Of a DNA stretch of 64,000 bases, positions 1 through 9,396 are shown piece by piece. The notes under the pieces were generated by a model. It was not told the DNA's origin, did no database searches, and saw only the letters and a list, made by a program, of their open reading frames with translations. Made by a program: the position numbers and the translations under genes. The stretch is from Hyphomonas sp. (GTDB lineage: Bacteria; Pseudomonadota; Alphaproteobacteria; Caulobacterales; Hyphomonadaceae), in the NCBI GenBank assembly GCA_017792365.1, contig CP051229.1, forward strand, positions 124,001 to 188,000. Reading direction: 5' to 3'. How positions within the stretch are numbered: position 1 is the stretch's first letter; the number at the start of each line of letters is the position of its first letter.

Positions 1-173
1 TTGGGGTGCGGCTTCTCGCCGGGCTGGTGGCGGCGCAGGGGGTGTTGGGGGTGGTGACGCTGGTCAATGCAGCGCCGCTTGGCCTGTCGCTGATGCATCA
101 GGGGCTGGGGGTGGCCCTGTTGCTGGCCGCGGTCACGTTCGGCTGGCGGTCGATCCCCGCGTCCAAGGATTAG
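1..173 (+). CDS. Heme A synthase (COX15/CtaA), C-terminal fragment
   Basis: The open frame enters from the left edge (codons start at base 3) and ends with TAG at 171-173, giving the last 56 residues of a membrane protein. Two hydrophobic stretches surround the segment LMHQGLG. A histidine at this place in the last helices is a haem-ligand feature of COX15/CtaA, the enzyme that oxidises haem O to haem A for cytochrome oxidase. The start lies outside the window. The assignment rests on this short tail and on the usual position of cox15 beside rplM-rpsI in related genomes, so it is probable rather than certain. Confidence 0.7.
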   Translation, partial: GVRLLAGLVAAQGVLGVVTLVNAAPLGLSLMHQGLGVALLLAAVTFGWRSIPASKD

Positions 174-232
174 AAAATCTCGTCTGAGGGCAGGTGGCGC
201 AAGGGCGGGGCAGGCCCCAACTTATCCGCACA

Positions 233-1222
233 ATGACAAAGCTCTCCATTCTCGACCTCGTCCGCATCACCGAAGGCGCAAACGAGCGGATTGCGCTCGA
301 CAGGGCGCGGGACGTTGGCGTCCACGCCGAGAAGTGGGGCTATGAGCGGATCTGGGTCGCCGAGCACCACAATTTCCCCAGCATCGCGAGTGCAGCGACC
401 TCGCTGGTGATCCAGCATATTGCGGCGGGAACCTCGACCATACGGGTCGGGTCTGGCGGGATCATGCTGCCGAACCACTCGCCGCTGGTGATTGCGGAGC
501 AATTCGGGACGCTGGCCCACCTGTACCCGGGGCGTATCGATCTGGGGCTTGGCCGGGCGCCCGGCACCGACCAGCTGACGGTGCGGGCGCTGCGGACTTC
601 GCATGCTGACGCCGAGCGGTTTCCGCAGGATGTGGCGACACTTCAGGCGCTGCTGGGGCCGGCTGAGGCAGGGCAGCGGCTGACGGCGGTGCCGGGGGTA
701 GGGACCGAGGTTCCGCTCTGGATCCTTGGCTCGAGCCATTTCGGGGCGATGCTGGCGGCTGAGATGGGGCTTCCCTATGCGTTCGCCTCGCATTTCGCGC
801 CCGCGGCGCTGATTGAAGCGCTTGGATTGTATCGGAGCCGGTTCAAACCGTCGAAGCAGCTCGACCGGCCCTACGCCATGGTCGGGGTTAACGTCATCGC
901 GGCGGATACCGATGCTGAGGCCCGCAGGCTGGCGACCACCCAGCAGATGTCCTTCGCCAACCTTCTGAGGGGCACGCGCGGGCTGAGCCAGCCGCCGATT
1001 GACGATATCGGAACCTACTGGACAGAAGCCGAGCGCGCGCACGCGTCCCAGATGCTGGAACGGTCGATCATCGGGGCGCCGGACAGGGTTGCCGACGGTC
1101 TCGCGGTGCTTGTCGAGGAGACGGCGGCGGATGAGGTGATTGTCGTCTCGGACATTTTCGACCATGACGCGCGGCTGCGCTCGTTCGAGCTGCTGGCGCA
1201 GGCCGCCAGAACGGTCGGCTAG
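233..1222 (+). CDS. LLM-class (luciferase-like) flavin-dependent oxidoreductase
   Basis: This 329-residue protein belongs to the bacterial luciferase-like TIM-barrel family, probably using FMNH2 or F420-type flavin; the substrate is unknown. Family signatures are visible: WVAEHHNFP near residue 50, [12 protein letters not shown] near residue 85, and the barrel-phosphate region [10 protein letters not shown] near residue 120. The length is normal for the single-subunit MsnO8-like group. I chose ATG 233 ([10 protein letters not shown]), because family members begin just before the motif LSxLD; an in-frame upstream codon at 194 would add 13 unlikely residues. It follows cox15 on the same strand and precedes the rplM promoter region, so it is probably a separate unit. 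Confidence 0.85.
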   Translation: MTKLSILDLVRITEGANERIALDRARDVGVHAEKWGYERIWVAEHHNFPSIASAATSLVIQHIAAGTSTIRVGSGGIMLPNHSPLVIAEQFGTLAHLYPGRIDLGLGRAPGTDQLTVRALRTSHADAERFPQDVATLQALLGPAEAGQRLTAVPGVGTEVPLWILGSSHFGAMLAAEMGLPYAFASHFAPAALIEALGLYRSRFKPSKQLDRPYAMVGVNVIAADTDAEARRLATTQQMSFANLLRGTRGLSQPPIDDIGTYWTEAERAHASQMLERSIIGAPDRVADGLAVLVEETAADEVIVVSDIFDHDARLRSFELLAQAARTVG

Positions 1223-1271
1223 CCCGGCGCGCGAACATGGTTTATCCGGCAATTTCAGCCGGTTTGGCGAG

Positions 1272-1300
1272 TTGACAAAGGGGTAGGCGGCCTGTAGCTG
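1272..1300 (+). promoter_or_regulatory. Probable sigma-70-type promoter for rplM-rpsI
   Basis: A perfect TTGACA lies at 1272-1277, followed after 17 bases by the weak -10 candidate TAGCTG at 1295-1300, about 60 bases before the rplM start. Alphaproteobacterial housekeeping promoters keep the -35 better than the -10, which fits. It has not been tested. Confidence 0.45.
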
Positions 1301-1357
1301 CACGCCTTCGTTTCTCTGACGAAATTAGACAGATATGAAAGGCTCCGTGTGGGAGCG

Positions 1358-1825
1358 ATGAAAACCTATTCCGCAAAGCCCGGTGAGGTAGAGAACAAGT
1401 GGATCGTGATCGACGCTGAGGGCGTCGTGGTCGGCCGCCTTGCGTCCTATGTCGCCAAGCGCCTGCGCGGCAAGCACCGCGCCGAATTCACCCCGCATAC
1501 CGACACCGGCGACCATGTCGTTGTGATCAATGCGGAAAAAGCCGTGTTCACCGGCAAGAAGATGACCGACAAGGTGTACTACAAGCACACCGGCTATCCT
1601 GGCGGCATCAAGGAAACCACGCCGAAGCGCATCCTGGAGGGCCGCTTTCCGGAGCGCGCGATCCAGATGGCGGTGAAGCGCATGCTGCCGAAGGAAAGCT
1701 CTCTGGCGCGCCAGCAGTTCTCGAAACTGCGCGTGTATGGCGGCTCTGAGCATCCGCATGCGGCCCAGAACCCCGAAACGGTCGACTTCAAGTCGATGAA
1801 CTCCAAGAACGTGAGAGCCGCCTGA
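1358..1825 (+). CDS. rplM: 50S ribosomal protein L13
   Basis: This is ribosomal protein L13 (155 residues), an early-assembling large-subunit protein. The sequence starts [15 protein letters not shown], the usual alphaproteobacterial N-terminus, and contains [16 protein letters not shown] and [13 protein letters not shown] 1358 was preferred over an in-frame GTG at 1349 because the family begins at this Met. The stop is two bases from the rpsI start, so the two are translated from one message, as nearly everywhere in bacteria. A terminator follows rpsI. Confidence 0.97.
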   Translation: MKTYSAKPGEVENKWIVIDAEGVVVGRLASYVAKRLRGKHRAEFTPHTDTGDHVVVINAEKAVFTGKKMTDKVYYKHTGYPGGIKETTPKRILEGRFPERAIQMAVKRMLPKESSLARQQFSKLRVYGGSEHPHAAQNPETVDFKSMNSKNVRAA

Positions 1826-1827
1826 TC

Positions 1828-2307
1828 ATGTCAGACGCTGTTGAAAGCCTGGACGACATCAAGGACCTCGGCGCAGGCGCCGCTCCTTCCGCTACGCCAG
1901 CCGAGCCGAAGATCGACGAGCACGGCCGCGCTTACGCCACCGGCCGCCGCAAGGAAGCCACCGCACGCGTCTGGCTGAAGCGTGGCTCTGGCAAGATCAC
2001 GATCAATGGCAAGGACCAGGAGCAATACTTCGCTCGTCCGGTTCTGCGCATGGTCATCAAGCAGCCGCTTGAAGTCGCCGGCCGCGAAACCGAATACGAC
2101 GTCGTCGCCACCGTGAAGGGCTCGGGCCTCTCCGGTCAGGCTGGCGCAGTGCGTCACGGCATTTCACGTGCGCTGGTCAATTTCGAGCCGGACCTGCGCG
2201 CGACCCTGAAGCCGCACAGCTTCCTGACGCGTGACCCGCGCGCCGTCGAGCGGAAGAAGTATGGCCGTGCGAAAGCGCGACGCTCCTTCCAGTTCTCGAA
2301 GCGCTAG
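1828..2307 (+). CDS. rpsI: 30S ribosomal protein S9
   Basis: This is ribosomal protein S9 (159 residues), whose C-terminal tail reaches the P-site tRNA. The core begins near residue 37 with [17 protein letters not shown] and ends [17 protein letters not shown], the universal basic tail. The first ~35 residues are an acidic, Ala/Pro-rich extension typical of alphaproteobacterial S9. It starts two bases after rplM and is followed by a strong intrinsic terminator. Confidence 0.97.
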   Translation: MSDAVESLDDIKDLGAGAAPSATPAEPKIDEHGRAYATGRRKEATARVWLKRGSGKITINGKDQEQYFARPVLRMVIKQPLEVAGRETEYDVVATVKGSGLSGQAGAVRHGISRALVNFEPDLRATLKPHSFLTRDPRAVERKKYGRAKARRSFQFSKR

Positions 2308-2332
2308 CACGCATCGCAAATCGTGTTTGATG

Positions 2333-2363
2333 AGGGCGCTTCGGGAAACCGGAGCGCCCTTTT
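2333..2363 (+). terminator. Intrinsic terminator after rpsI
   Basis: AGGGCGCT-TCGG (2333-2344) pairs with CCGG-AGCGCCCT (2349-2360) around a GAAA tetraloop, giving a 12-bp stem followed by a short T run to 2363. It sits 26 bases after the rpsI stop and should end the rplM-rpsI transcript. Confidence 0.85.
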
Positions 2364-2384
2364 CCATTGAAGCTTACGGAGAAG

Positions 2385-2464
2385 TGGACCGGAGGGAGTC
2401 GAACCTGCAACCAGCTAGCTGGCCATGGTTGTCCATGACGTTACCATTCCGCAACTCCGGCCCA
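2385..2464 (-). other. tRNA-like element, probably degenerate
   Basis: Read on the minus strand this ~80-base segment has a 10-bp closing stem (TGGGCCGGAG with CTCCGGTCCA, one G-U pair), a D-arm-like piece (GCGGAATGGTAACGTC, close to class II tRNA D arms), a hairpin at the anticodon position, and GGTTCGACTCC resembling a T-loop before a CCA-like end. However, the T stem cannot form properly (a few bases seem missing) and the anticodon loop is too short. It could be a decayed tRNA, a tRNA damaged by sequence error, or an unrelated structured RNA. It ends 22 bases before argC. Confidence 0.35.
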
Positions 2465-2486
2465 TTGGCAGAATAGCAGGGTCAAC

Positions 2487-3458
2487 ATGAGCAAGGTAGT
2501 TTACATCGACGGCGAGGCGGGAACGACCGGCCTCCAGATCCGCGAGCGGCTGACCGGCCGCAAGGACATCGAACTCGCATCGATCGACGCGGCCCTTCGC
2601 AAGGATCCTGCTGCGCGCGCCGAGCAGATGAACGCCGCAGACGTGGTGATCCTGTGCTTGCCCGATGATGCGGCGCGCGAAGCCGTTGCGCTGATCGAAA
2701 ACGCGAAGACCGTTGTGATCGACGCCTCATCGGCGCATCGCGTCGCGGACGGGTGGACCTACGGCTTTCCCGAACTGGGCGCCGATCAGCGCGGCGCAAT
2801 TCGCGAAGCCAAGCGAATTTCGAATCCGGGTTGCTACCCGACAGGCTTCATTGCGCTGGTCGCGCCACTTGTACGGGACGGGCTGTTGCCGAAGGACTAT
2901 CCGGTCAGCGTGAACGCGATCTCTGGCTACACGGGCGGCGGCAAGAGCCTGATTGGCGAGTTCGAAGGCGAGAAGGCTGCGAGCGATCCGTTCCGCGCCT
3001 ACGGGATGACGCTGGCGCACAAGCACCTGCCAGAAATGTGGACCTACTCGGGGCTGGCGAACGCGCCTGTCTTTTCGCCATCCGTCGGGCCGTATGCGCA
3101 GGGCATGCTTGTGGACGTGCCGCTGCATCTGTCGGCGCTGGCGACCGGGACAACGGTTGAGAAGCTGCGGCTGTCGATCGCCAACGCCTACAAGTCGGAG
3201 CCGTTCGTGAATGTCGCGGGCGCCGAGGAGACGGCTGAGCTGCAGAAGGCGCGCGCAGGCGCGGCCGGATATGTCGAGGCGCTGGACCCGCAGGCGCTGA
3301 ACGGCACCAACCGGATGAAGCTCTATGTGTTCGGCAATGAGCAGACGCGGCAGGCGCGCCTCGTGGCCGTGCTGGACAATCTCGGCAAGGGCGCCTCGGG
3401 CGCGGCGGTGCAGAACCTCAACATCGTGCTGGGGCTGGACGAGGCGGCGGGTCTCTAG
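2487..3458 (+). CDS. argC: N-acetyl-gamma-glutamyl-phosphate reductase (type 2)
   Basis: ArgC reduces N-acetylglutamyl phosphate with NADPH in arginine synthesis. The 323-residue protein starts with the nucleotide-binding segment [15 protein letters not shown] and has the catalytic cysteine in NPGCYPTG (Cys116). The shorter length and the IDGEAGTTG start mark the type 2 form. It overlaps the convergent phaC gene by four bases at the stop codons, so no terminator separates them. No other arginine gene is adjacent; argS lies 56 kb away. Confidence 0.95.
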   Translation: MSKVVYIDGEAGTTGLQIRERLTGRKDIELASIDAALRKDPAARAEQMNAADVVILCLPDDAAREAVALIENAKTVVIDASSAHRVADGWTYGFPELGADQRGAIREAKRISNPGCYPTGFIALVAPLVRDGLLPKDYPVSVNAISGYTGGGKSLIGEFEGEKAASDPFRAYGMTLAHKHLPEMWTYSGLANAPVFSPSVGPYAQGMLVDVPLHLSALATGTTVEKLRLSIANAYKSEPFVNVAGAEETAELQKARAGAAGYVEALDPQALNGTNRMKLYVFGNEQTRQARLVAVLDNLGKGASGAAVQNLNIVLGLDEAAGL

Positions 3459-5242
3459 CCGGCGTCCTTCTGGCGAATGGTGCTCAGCGTCTCGAGCACG
3501 TACTTGCCGGGCGCAGGCGTGCCGCGCTCTATGGGGTTGGGCGGAGACACGTCGTCGCCTGACCATTCCGAGAGCCAGTCGGCCCAGACGGGCCACCAAG
3601 AGCCGGGATGCTCCACCGCATCGGCCTCCCATGCGGTATGGCCTTTGGGGGGCGTGCCGGGCCCGGTCCAGTAGCGGTACTTCCTGGCGTCGGGCGGATT
3701 GACCACCCCGGCGATGTGGCCGCTGTCCGCGAGGATGAACGTCACCTCGCCGCCGAACAGGTGGACGCCTTTGTAGACGGATGGGAAGGGGGAGATGTGG
3801 TCCTTGCGGGCCGCGTGGATGAAGACCGGGCAGGTGACCGCGCCAAGATCGACTGCATCCCCGGCGATCTCGAATTCACCCTTGGCCAGCGCGTTGTCGA
3901 CGTAGAACCGTTTCAGGGTCTGCATGTGCAGCGGACCGGGAATGTTGGTCTGGTCAGAGTTCCAGTAGAGCAGGTCGAACGCCTTCGGCGGCTCGCCGAG
4001 CAGATAGCGCTGCTCGACATAGCGCCAGATCAGGTCTTCGGGGCGCAGGAGGTTGAACGCGTCGCGCATGGCTTCGCCGGGCATCAATCCGCCAGCTTCA
4101 TCGATGACGTCCTGAACGCCCGGGAGCGTCTCGTCGTCGATGAACAGGCCGAGGTCCCCGGATTCGGAGAAGTCCGTCTGCGCCGCCATCAGGGTGACGG
4201 AAGCGATCCGCTCGTCGTCCTCTTGCGCGAGCCGGGCGGCGAGGACGGACAGCAACGCGCCGCCGATGCAATAGCCTGCAGTGTTCACCGGACTGTCGTG
4301 CGCGTCCGACACCCAGTCGATCGCCGCGCGGCCCCCGAGCTCGATGTAATCATTCCAGTCCAGTTTGCGTGTGCGCTGGTCGGCGGAGCGCCAGGAAACG
4401 ATGTAGACCGTGAAGCCCTGGTCGCGCAGCCAGCCGACGAGCGAGTTTTCCGGGGTGAGGTCGAGGACGTAGAACTTGTTGATCCACGGCGGGAAGATCA
4501 CCAGCGGAACTTCGCGCACGTCGTCGGTCGAGGCGTGGTAGCGGATCAGTTCGATGAGCTTGTTGCGATAGACGACTTCGCCCGGCGTGGAGGCGAGGTT
4601 CTTGCCCAGCTTGAAGGCGTCCGGGTCGGTCTGCAGGAGGCTGGGGCGTTTCGGGTCCGCGTCGATGTCCGCCTGCAGGTTGGCGAGACCGCGCTGGATT
4701 GTCTGGCCGCCGCTTTCCAGCATGGCCTTGAGCGCGCGGGGGTTGCTGGCGAGCGTGTTGGCTGGCGCAAGTGCAGCATTGCCCTGACGCAGCATGTAGG
4801 CAGCGCGCCGCCGTTCGAGCGGCGTGAGACCCGGGGCGGTCATTGCCAGGTGTTCCGACCACTCGGCGTGCGCCTTGAACATGGCCTGAGAGAAGGCGTG
4901 GGTCGGGTTTGCCGCGATCAGCGCCTGTACCGGATCGTCGCCGGGCGCAGGCGGCCCTGCGAACATCGTCTGGGAGACCTCCTGCAACGCCTTCATCTGG
5001 CGGGCGGTGAGGTCGTGCTGGGCTGCAGCCATTGCGTCAGGATTGCTGCTGAAGGCGTCCGACATGCGCTGGAGGGCCTGGGACGCTGCAGCGATCTCGT
5101 GGCGCTTGGGTCCGGCGCCGGCGACCATCTGCGTCAGCCGGCTCATCTCCTGGCTCAGCGCTGCGAACTTCGTCGACAATTCCGAGATGTCGAACGGATC
5201 GCTTTCACCGTCTTCGCTGTGGTCGTCGTCAGCCCCGTTCAT
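3455..5242 (-). CDS. phaC: Class I poly(3-hydroxyalkanoate) synthase
   Basis: PhaC polymerises (R)-3-hydroxyacyl-CoA into carbon-storage polyester at the granule surface. The 595-residue length is typical of class I enzymes. The lipase-like box is GYCIGG with the catalytic cysteine at about residue 325; the Asp and His of the triad fit [10 protein letters not shown] and [12 protein letters not shown] near the C-terminus. The conserved [12 protein letters not shown] precedes the box. The first ~90 residues are acidic and variable, as usual. Neither phaA/phaB nor a phasin gene is near. It is transcribed toward argC and overlaps its stop. Confidence 0.95.
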   Translation of the reverse strand: MNGADDDHSEDGESDPFDISELSTKFAALSQEMSRLTQMVAGAGPKRHEIAAASQALQRMSDAFSSNPDAMAAAQHDLTARQMKALQEVSQTMFAGPPAPGDDPVQALIAANPTHAFSQAMFKAHAEWSEHLAMTAPGLTPLERRRAAYMLRQGNAALAPANTLASNPRALKAMLESGGQTIQRGLANLQADIDADPKRPSLLQTDPDAFKLGKNLASTPGEVVYRNKLIELIRYHASTDDVREVPLVIFPPWINKFYVLDLTPENSLVGWLRDQGFTVYIVSWRSADQRTRKLDWNDYIELGGRAAIDWVSDAHDSPVNTAGYCIGGALLSVLAARLAQEDDERIASVTLMAAQTDFSESGDLGLFIDDETLPGVQDVIDEAGGLMPGEAMRDAFNLLRPEDLIWRYVEQRYLLGEPPKAFDLLYWNSDQTNIPGPLHMQTLKRFYVDNALAKGEFEIAGDAVDLGAVTCPVFIHAARKDHISPFPSVYKGVHLFGGEVTFILADSGHIAGVVNPPDARKYRYWTGPGTPPKGHTAWEADAVEHPGSWWPVWADWLSEWSGDDVSPPNPIERGTPAPGKYVLETLSTIRQKDAG

Positions 5243-5361
5243 CGCTCCCGGTCCGCATGCCCCTGATTGATCCTGAATAACCTTCTCGCCAAATGGGGCG
5301 ACACTGGGTTAGGTAGACCTGATTTGCCGTGAAAGCACAGTCGCGGCGGCAGGATTTGAAG

Positions 5362-5703
5362 ATGACTCTACGGATAGCCACAGGGATCGTCGCCGGCCTC
5401 GCCCTTCTGGGCGGGTGTGCCGATCTCATGGGCAGGTCGGTGGTCGCGCCTGACTGGTTCGAGGCGAAGGCGGAAGAGGTGAAGGGGCAGGGCTACCCTG
5501 ATCTCTATGCCGTGCCGAAAGCCCAGGAGATTACCCCGCGGGCTGACTGGGAGGTGGTCGCGCGCGAGCTGCAGGCCGACGCCGCGCCGCTGCGCGAGGG
5601 CGCCCAGGATGTCGTCCCGACGTCGGCAGAAATCCGAGCTAGGGCGGCGCAGTTGCGCGCCGGCGTCACCGTCGAACCCGAGCCTGATAGCGACACGCAA
5701 TAG
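5362..5703 (+). CDS. Small predicted lipoprotein, function unknown
   Basis: The 113-residue product begins MTLRIATGIVAGLALLGGC, a short signal peptide with a lipobox ending at Cys19, so it is probably lipid-anchored in the periplasm. The mature part is charged and helical without a domain I recognise (DWFEAKAEEVKGQGYPDLY, then an Arg/Ala-rich stretch and an acidic tail). ATG 5362 was chosen over the in-frame GTG 5329 because it places the signal peptide at the N-terminus. It is divergent from phaC and 115 bases upstream of alaC. Confidence 0.65.
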   Translation: MTLRIATGIVAGLALLGGCADLMGRSVVAPDWFEAKAEEVKGQGYPDLYAVPKAQEITPRADWEVVARELQADAAPLREGAQDVVPTSAEIRARAAQLRAGVTVEPEPDSDTQ

Positions 5704-5818
5704 CCTCGGAACGGCCAATTAGCGGTGAAATCTTACCGAGCAGCCATTTTTTGTTGGCGTCATTGGAATTTTCCGCCCCTGCCGCTATGCCGGAGTGGGC
5801 GAGCGATGGATACGCATC

Positions 5819-7018
5819 ATGCGACTGGAGTTTCACAAGATCAGGCGATTGCCGCCGTATGTCTTCGAGCAGGTCAACCGTCAGAAGGCGGCCCTGCGGG
5901 CGAGCGGCGCTGACGTCATCGACCTCGGGATGGGCAATCCCGACCTCCCGACACCGCCCCACATTGTCGAGAAGCTGTGCGAAACGGCCCGCAAGCCGAG
6001 CGTGCACGGCTATAGCGCTTCTCGCGGCATCCCGGGCCTGCGTCGCGCGCTGTGCGCCTATTACAAGCGCCGGTTCGACGTCGATCTGAGCCCCGATAAT
6101 GAAGTGATTGTAACGCTGGGGTCTAAGGAGGGGTTTGCAAACCTCGCGCAGGCGATCGCGGCGCCGGGCGACGTCATTCTTGTCCCGAACCCTTCCTACC
6201 CGCTGCATTCCTTCGGGTTCATCATGGCCGGCGCGACCATCCGCTCGGTCCAGGCGCACTCGCCGGAGGAATACCTCTCGAACCTTGGCAGGGCGATCCG
6301 GCATTCGGTTCCGCCGCCGACAGCGATGGTGCTGTGCTATCCGGCCAACCCGACGGCGCAGACGGTCGATCTGGACTTCTACAAGGAGGCCGTCGCCTTC
6401 GCGAAGAAGCACGAGATCTGGATCCTGTCGGACCTCGCCTACACCGAGATCTATTTCGACGAACCGCCGCCATCGATCCTGCAGGTCGAGGGCGCCAAGG
6501 ACATTGCGGTTGAAGTGACCTCGATGTCGAAATCCTACGCCATGGCGGGCTGGCGGATCGGGTTCGCCGCAGGAAACGAACGTCTGATTTCGGCGCTCGC
6601 GCGCGTGAAGTCCTACCTCGACTATGGCGCGTTCACGCCCATCCAGGTCGCGGCGGCAGCTGCGCTGAACGGCCCGCAGGACTGCGTCGACGAGATGCGC
6701 GAAATCTATCGCTCGCGCAGGAACGTGCTGGTGGATTCCTTCACGAGGGCGGGCTGGGAAATCCCGTCGCCCAAGGCCTCGATGTTCGCATGGGCGAGAA
6801 TCCCGGAGATGTTCCGCGACGCGGGTTCGCTGGAGTTCTGCATCAAGCTGATCACCGAGGCGCATGTCGCCGTCGCCCCAGGGGCCGGCTTTGGCGAGCA
6901 CGGCGACGAATATGTTCGTCTCGCCCTGGTCGAGAACGAACAGCGGATTCGCCAGGCGGCGCGCAACGTTCGCAAATTCCTTGAAAGCCACAACGCAGCG
7001 AAGACCGCAGCCGAATGA
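5819..7018 (+). CDS. alaC: PLP-dependent aminotransferase, AlaC (alanine transaminase) type
   Basis: A fold-type I aminotransferase of 399 residues, closely resembling AlaC (glutamate-pyruvate transaminase) and annotated in some genomes as LL-diaminopimelate or aspartate aminotransferase. The opening FHKIRRLPPYVFEQV and IDLGMGNPD are characteristic, GSKEG and NPSYP bind the cofactor phosphate, and the PLP lysine lies in SMSKSYAMAGWRIGF (about Lys238). The start at ATG 5819 (MRLEFHKIRRLPP) matches family N-termini. Its stop overlaps the hom start by four bases (ATGA), so alaC and hom are translationally coupled; amino-group supply and the threonine/methionine branch are thus co-expressed. Confidence 0.9.
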   Translation: MRLEFHKIRRLPPYVFEQVNRQKAALRASGADVIDLGMGNPDLPTPPHIVEKLCETARKPSVHGYSASRGIPGLRRALCAYYKRRFDVDLSPDNEVIVTLGSKEGFANLAQAIAAPGDVILVPNPSYPLHSFGFIMAGATIRSVQAHSPEEYLSNLGRAIRHSVPPPTAMVLCYPANPTAQTVDLDFYKEAVAFAKKHEIWILSDLAYTEIYFDEPPPSILQVEGAKDIAVEVTSMSKSYAMAGWRIGFAAGNERLISALARVKSYLDYGAFTPIQVAAAAALNGPQDCVDEMREIYRSRRNVLVDSFTRAGWEIPSPKASMFAWARIPEMFRDAGSLEFCIKLITEAHVAVAPGAGFGEHGDEYVRLALVENEQRIRQAARNVRKFLESHNAAKTAAE

Positions 7019-8319
7019 TCGACCATGCCCCCAAAACGCACCTCCGCCTTGGCGTGGCGGGGATCGGCACCGTGGGCGCAGGCCTCCTGAAGCTGATTGA
7101 GCGACAGGATGAGCTGCGCCTGCCGGGCCGGCTGGAGGTTACGGCTGTGTCGGCGCGCAGCCGCAGCCGCAACCGGGGCGTCGACGTATCTGGCTATCGC
7201 TGGTTCGACGACCCGGTGGAAATGGCGACGGCCGACGATATCGATGTGCTTGTCGAACTGGTCGGTGGGTCGGATGGGCCCGCCAAGCTGGCGGTGGAAG
7301 CTGCGCTGAAGGCTGGCAAGGCGGTGGTGACGGCGAACAAGGCGCTCATCGCCGAACGGGGACTGGAAATCTCGAAGTTGGCGGAAAGCAGGGACAACCA
7401 CTTGTTGTTCGAAGCAGCGGTCGCCGGCGCCGTGCCGATCGTGAGGGCGCTTCGCAATTCGCTTTCAGGCGTCATCGTCAGCCGCGTGAGCGGCATCCTC
7501 AATGGCACCTGCAACTACATCCTGTCGGAGATGCTGCGGACCGGGGCGGCCTACGAGGATGTGCTGGCTGATGCGCAGCGCCTCGGCTTCGCCGAAGCGG
7601 ACCCCTACCTCGACGTGTCGGGGATCGACGCGGCGCACAAGGTGATGATCCTTGCCTCGATCGCCTTCGGCGCGCAGCCGGACTTCTCGAAAGTGTTTGT
7701 CGAAGGCGTCAGCGACATCGAGGCGATGGATCTGCAGCTGGCCGACAAGTTCGACTACCGGATCAAGCTGGTGGCCGAGGCCTATCGCGCGAACGGCGAG
7801 ATCGGGTGCCGGGTTGCGCCTGTGCTCGTGCGCAAGGACCATCCGCTCGCCCAGATTGGCGGGCCCCTGAACGCGGTCGTGGTTGAGGGGGAGCCGATCG
7901 GCCGCCTGACCTTCACAGGCCCAGGAGCAGGCGCAGGGCCGACAGCCGCCGCCGTGATGGGCGATCTGGCGCGTCTGTTCGAGGGCCGGTCGGGTCCGCC
8001 GCTTGGCAAGTTGACTGGCGACCTGGAGGGCAGATTCTCTTCGCGCGCGCCGAGCGAGGACATGGCGTCGTTTTTCATCGGCGCACGCCTTGCTGACCGA
8101 TCGGGCGTGTTCGCCGCTCTGACCGAGGCCTTGGCCGAAGCCGACGTTTCGATCGACAAGATCATTCAGGATTCGGCCGGCGAGGATGAGACGGCGCCGG
8201 TGGCGCTCATCACGCATCCGACGTCGAGATCGACGCTGGAGGGTGTTTTGGCTGCAATTTCAGAACAGGCGATCGCTGCTGACAAACCGAGATTGTTTCG
8301 CGTCGAAACGCGGAGCTGA
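7015..8319 (+). CDS. hom: Homoserine dehydrogenase
   Basis: Reduces aspartate semialdehyde to homoserine, the branch point to threonine and methionine. The 434-residue protein has a Rossmann domain (LGVAGIGTVGAGLL near residue 10), the catalytic region with GILNGTCNYIL and EADPYLDVSGIDAAHK around residues 160-205, and a C-terminal ACT domain (about residues 355-430, starting ASFFIGARLADRSGVFAA) that normally senses threonine. It overlaps alaC by four bases and is followed after ~100 bases by glpX. The threonine pathway gene thrB is elsewhere in the window (44.9 kb). Confidence 0.95.
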   Translation: MIDHAPKTHLRLGVAGIGTVGAGLLKLIERQDELRLPGRLEVTAVSARSRSRNRGVDVSGYRWFDDPVEMATADDIDVLVELVGGSDGPAKLAVEAALKAGKAVVTANKALIAERGLEISKLAESRDNHLLFEAAVAGAVPIVRALRNSLSGVIVSRVSGILNGTCNYILSEMLRTGAAYEDVLADAQRLGFAEADPYLDVSGIDAAHKVMILASIAFGAQPDFSKVFVEGVSDIEAMDLQLADKFDYRIKLVAEAYRANGEIGCRVAPVLVRKDHPLAQIGGPLNAVVVEGEPIGRLTFTGPGAGAGPTAAAVMGDLARLFEGRSGPPLGKLTGDLEGRFSSRAPSEDMASFFIGARLADRSGVFAALTEALAEADVSIDKIIQDSAGEDETAPVALITHPTSRSTLEGVLAAISEQAIAADKPRLFRVETRS

Positions 8320-8418
8320 ATGGACGGGAAGTGGCCTTGGGGCGGGGTTTGAGGCAATCTCACACCGGAGAACAAGACGATACGGCCGCAAACGCGCGGT
8401 TCTGCTGAGGAGCAGCCA

Positions 8419-9390
8419 ATGACAGCAAACTGGCCTGCTGCCGGACTTGGCGACACGCTGGTGCGTGTGACCGAGCTGACTGCGATCGCGGCTGAAGCGC
8501 TTGTGGGGCGCGGCGACGAGCAGGCTGCCGACCGGGCCGCCGCGCTCGCCATGCGCGAAGCGCTCAACGATCTCAAGGTTCGCGGTCGGGTCGTTGTCGG
8601 CGATCCGGACGTGATGGAAGATTACGAGTACGTTCTGCCCGACGGGTTCGAATTCGGCAGCCCGGACGACCCGGAAGCTGATTTCGCGCTGGACCCGATC
8701 GAAGGCGTGACGATTGCGGCGAAGGCGAAGGCGAACGCCATCGCGACGATCGCGGCGGCGCCGCGCGGCGGCTTCATGGCCGTGCCGAGCATCTACATGG
8801 AAAAACTCGCGATCGGCCCCGGGCATGATCCCGGCATTCTCGACCTCGACGAGCCAGCCGGAGAGATCGCCATTCGCCTTGCGGCCTCCAAGGGGGTGGA
8901 CGTCAGCGAGATCACGGCCTGCGTCCTCGACAGGCCTCGCCACGACAAGATCATTGCCGATCTGAGACGTGCGGGCGCCCGCGTGAACCTGATTGGCGAC
9001 GGCGACGTGGCGGCTGTGATCCAGACGGCGCTGCCGTCCAGCGGCGTTGATCTGTACGCTGGCGAGGGCGGCGCTGCTGAAGGCGTGCTGGCGGCGGCGG
9101 CGCTCAAATGCGTTGGCGGCGCCATGCAGACGCGGCTGGTTGTGCGCAGCAACGAAGACCGGCGCCTTGCAAGCGAAATCGGGCTTGAGGATCTGCAGAA
9201 GCGTTACAGCGTTGATGATCTCGTGACGGGACCCGCGGTGTTCACGGCGACGGGCATCACGCGCGGCACGCTGCTGGACGGCGTGACGCGCAGCGCGGCG
9301 GCGTTCGAGACCTTCTCGCTGGTGATGACGTCGCACGATTGCGTGGTGCGGCGCATTCACTCGCGCATCCCGCGCGAATTGCTGACGTAG
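8419..9390 (+). CDS. glpX: Fructose-1,6-bisphosphatase class II (GlpX), atypical metal-site motif
   Basis: GlpX-family phosphatase of 323 residues, acting in gluconeogenesis. Family features are GRGDEQAADRAAALAMREAL near residue 36, DPIEGVTIA near residue 94, the VLDRPRHDKII segment, and GGAAEGVLAAAALKC near residue 215. The segment that in most GlpX proteins reads GEGExDEAPML, which carries a metal ligand, is instead GDPDVMEDYEYV, so the second acidic cluster is rearranged. The downstream metal motifs are intact. The alaC-hom-glpX-recJ order is common in alphaproteobacteria. Activity is likely but the substituted motif may alter metal or substrate preference. Confidence 0.88.
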   Translation: MTANWPAAGLGDTLVRVTELTAIAAEALVGRGDEQAADRAAALAMREALNDLKVRGRVVVGDPDVMEDYEYVLPDGFEFGSPDDPEADFALDPIEGVTIAAKAKANAIATIAAAPRGGFMAVPSIYMEKLAIGPGHDPGILDLDEPAGEIAIRLAASKGVDVSEITACVLDRPRHDKIIADLRRAGARVNLIGDGDVAAVIQTALPSSGVDLYAGEGGAAEGVLAAAALKCVGGAMQTRLVVRSNEDRRLASEIGLEDLQKRYSVDDLVTGPAVFTATGITRGTLLDGVTRSAAAFETFSLVMTSHDCVVRRIHSRIPRELLT

Positions 9391-9396
9391 GCCGGA

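Noticed and set aside
3608-5266. Plus-strand 552-codon open frame opposite phaC
   Set aside because: Antisense shadow of a strongly supported PhaC gene; translation is compositionally biased and lacks any motif.
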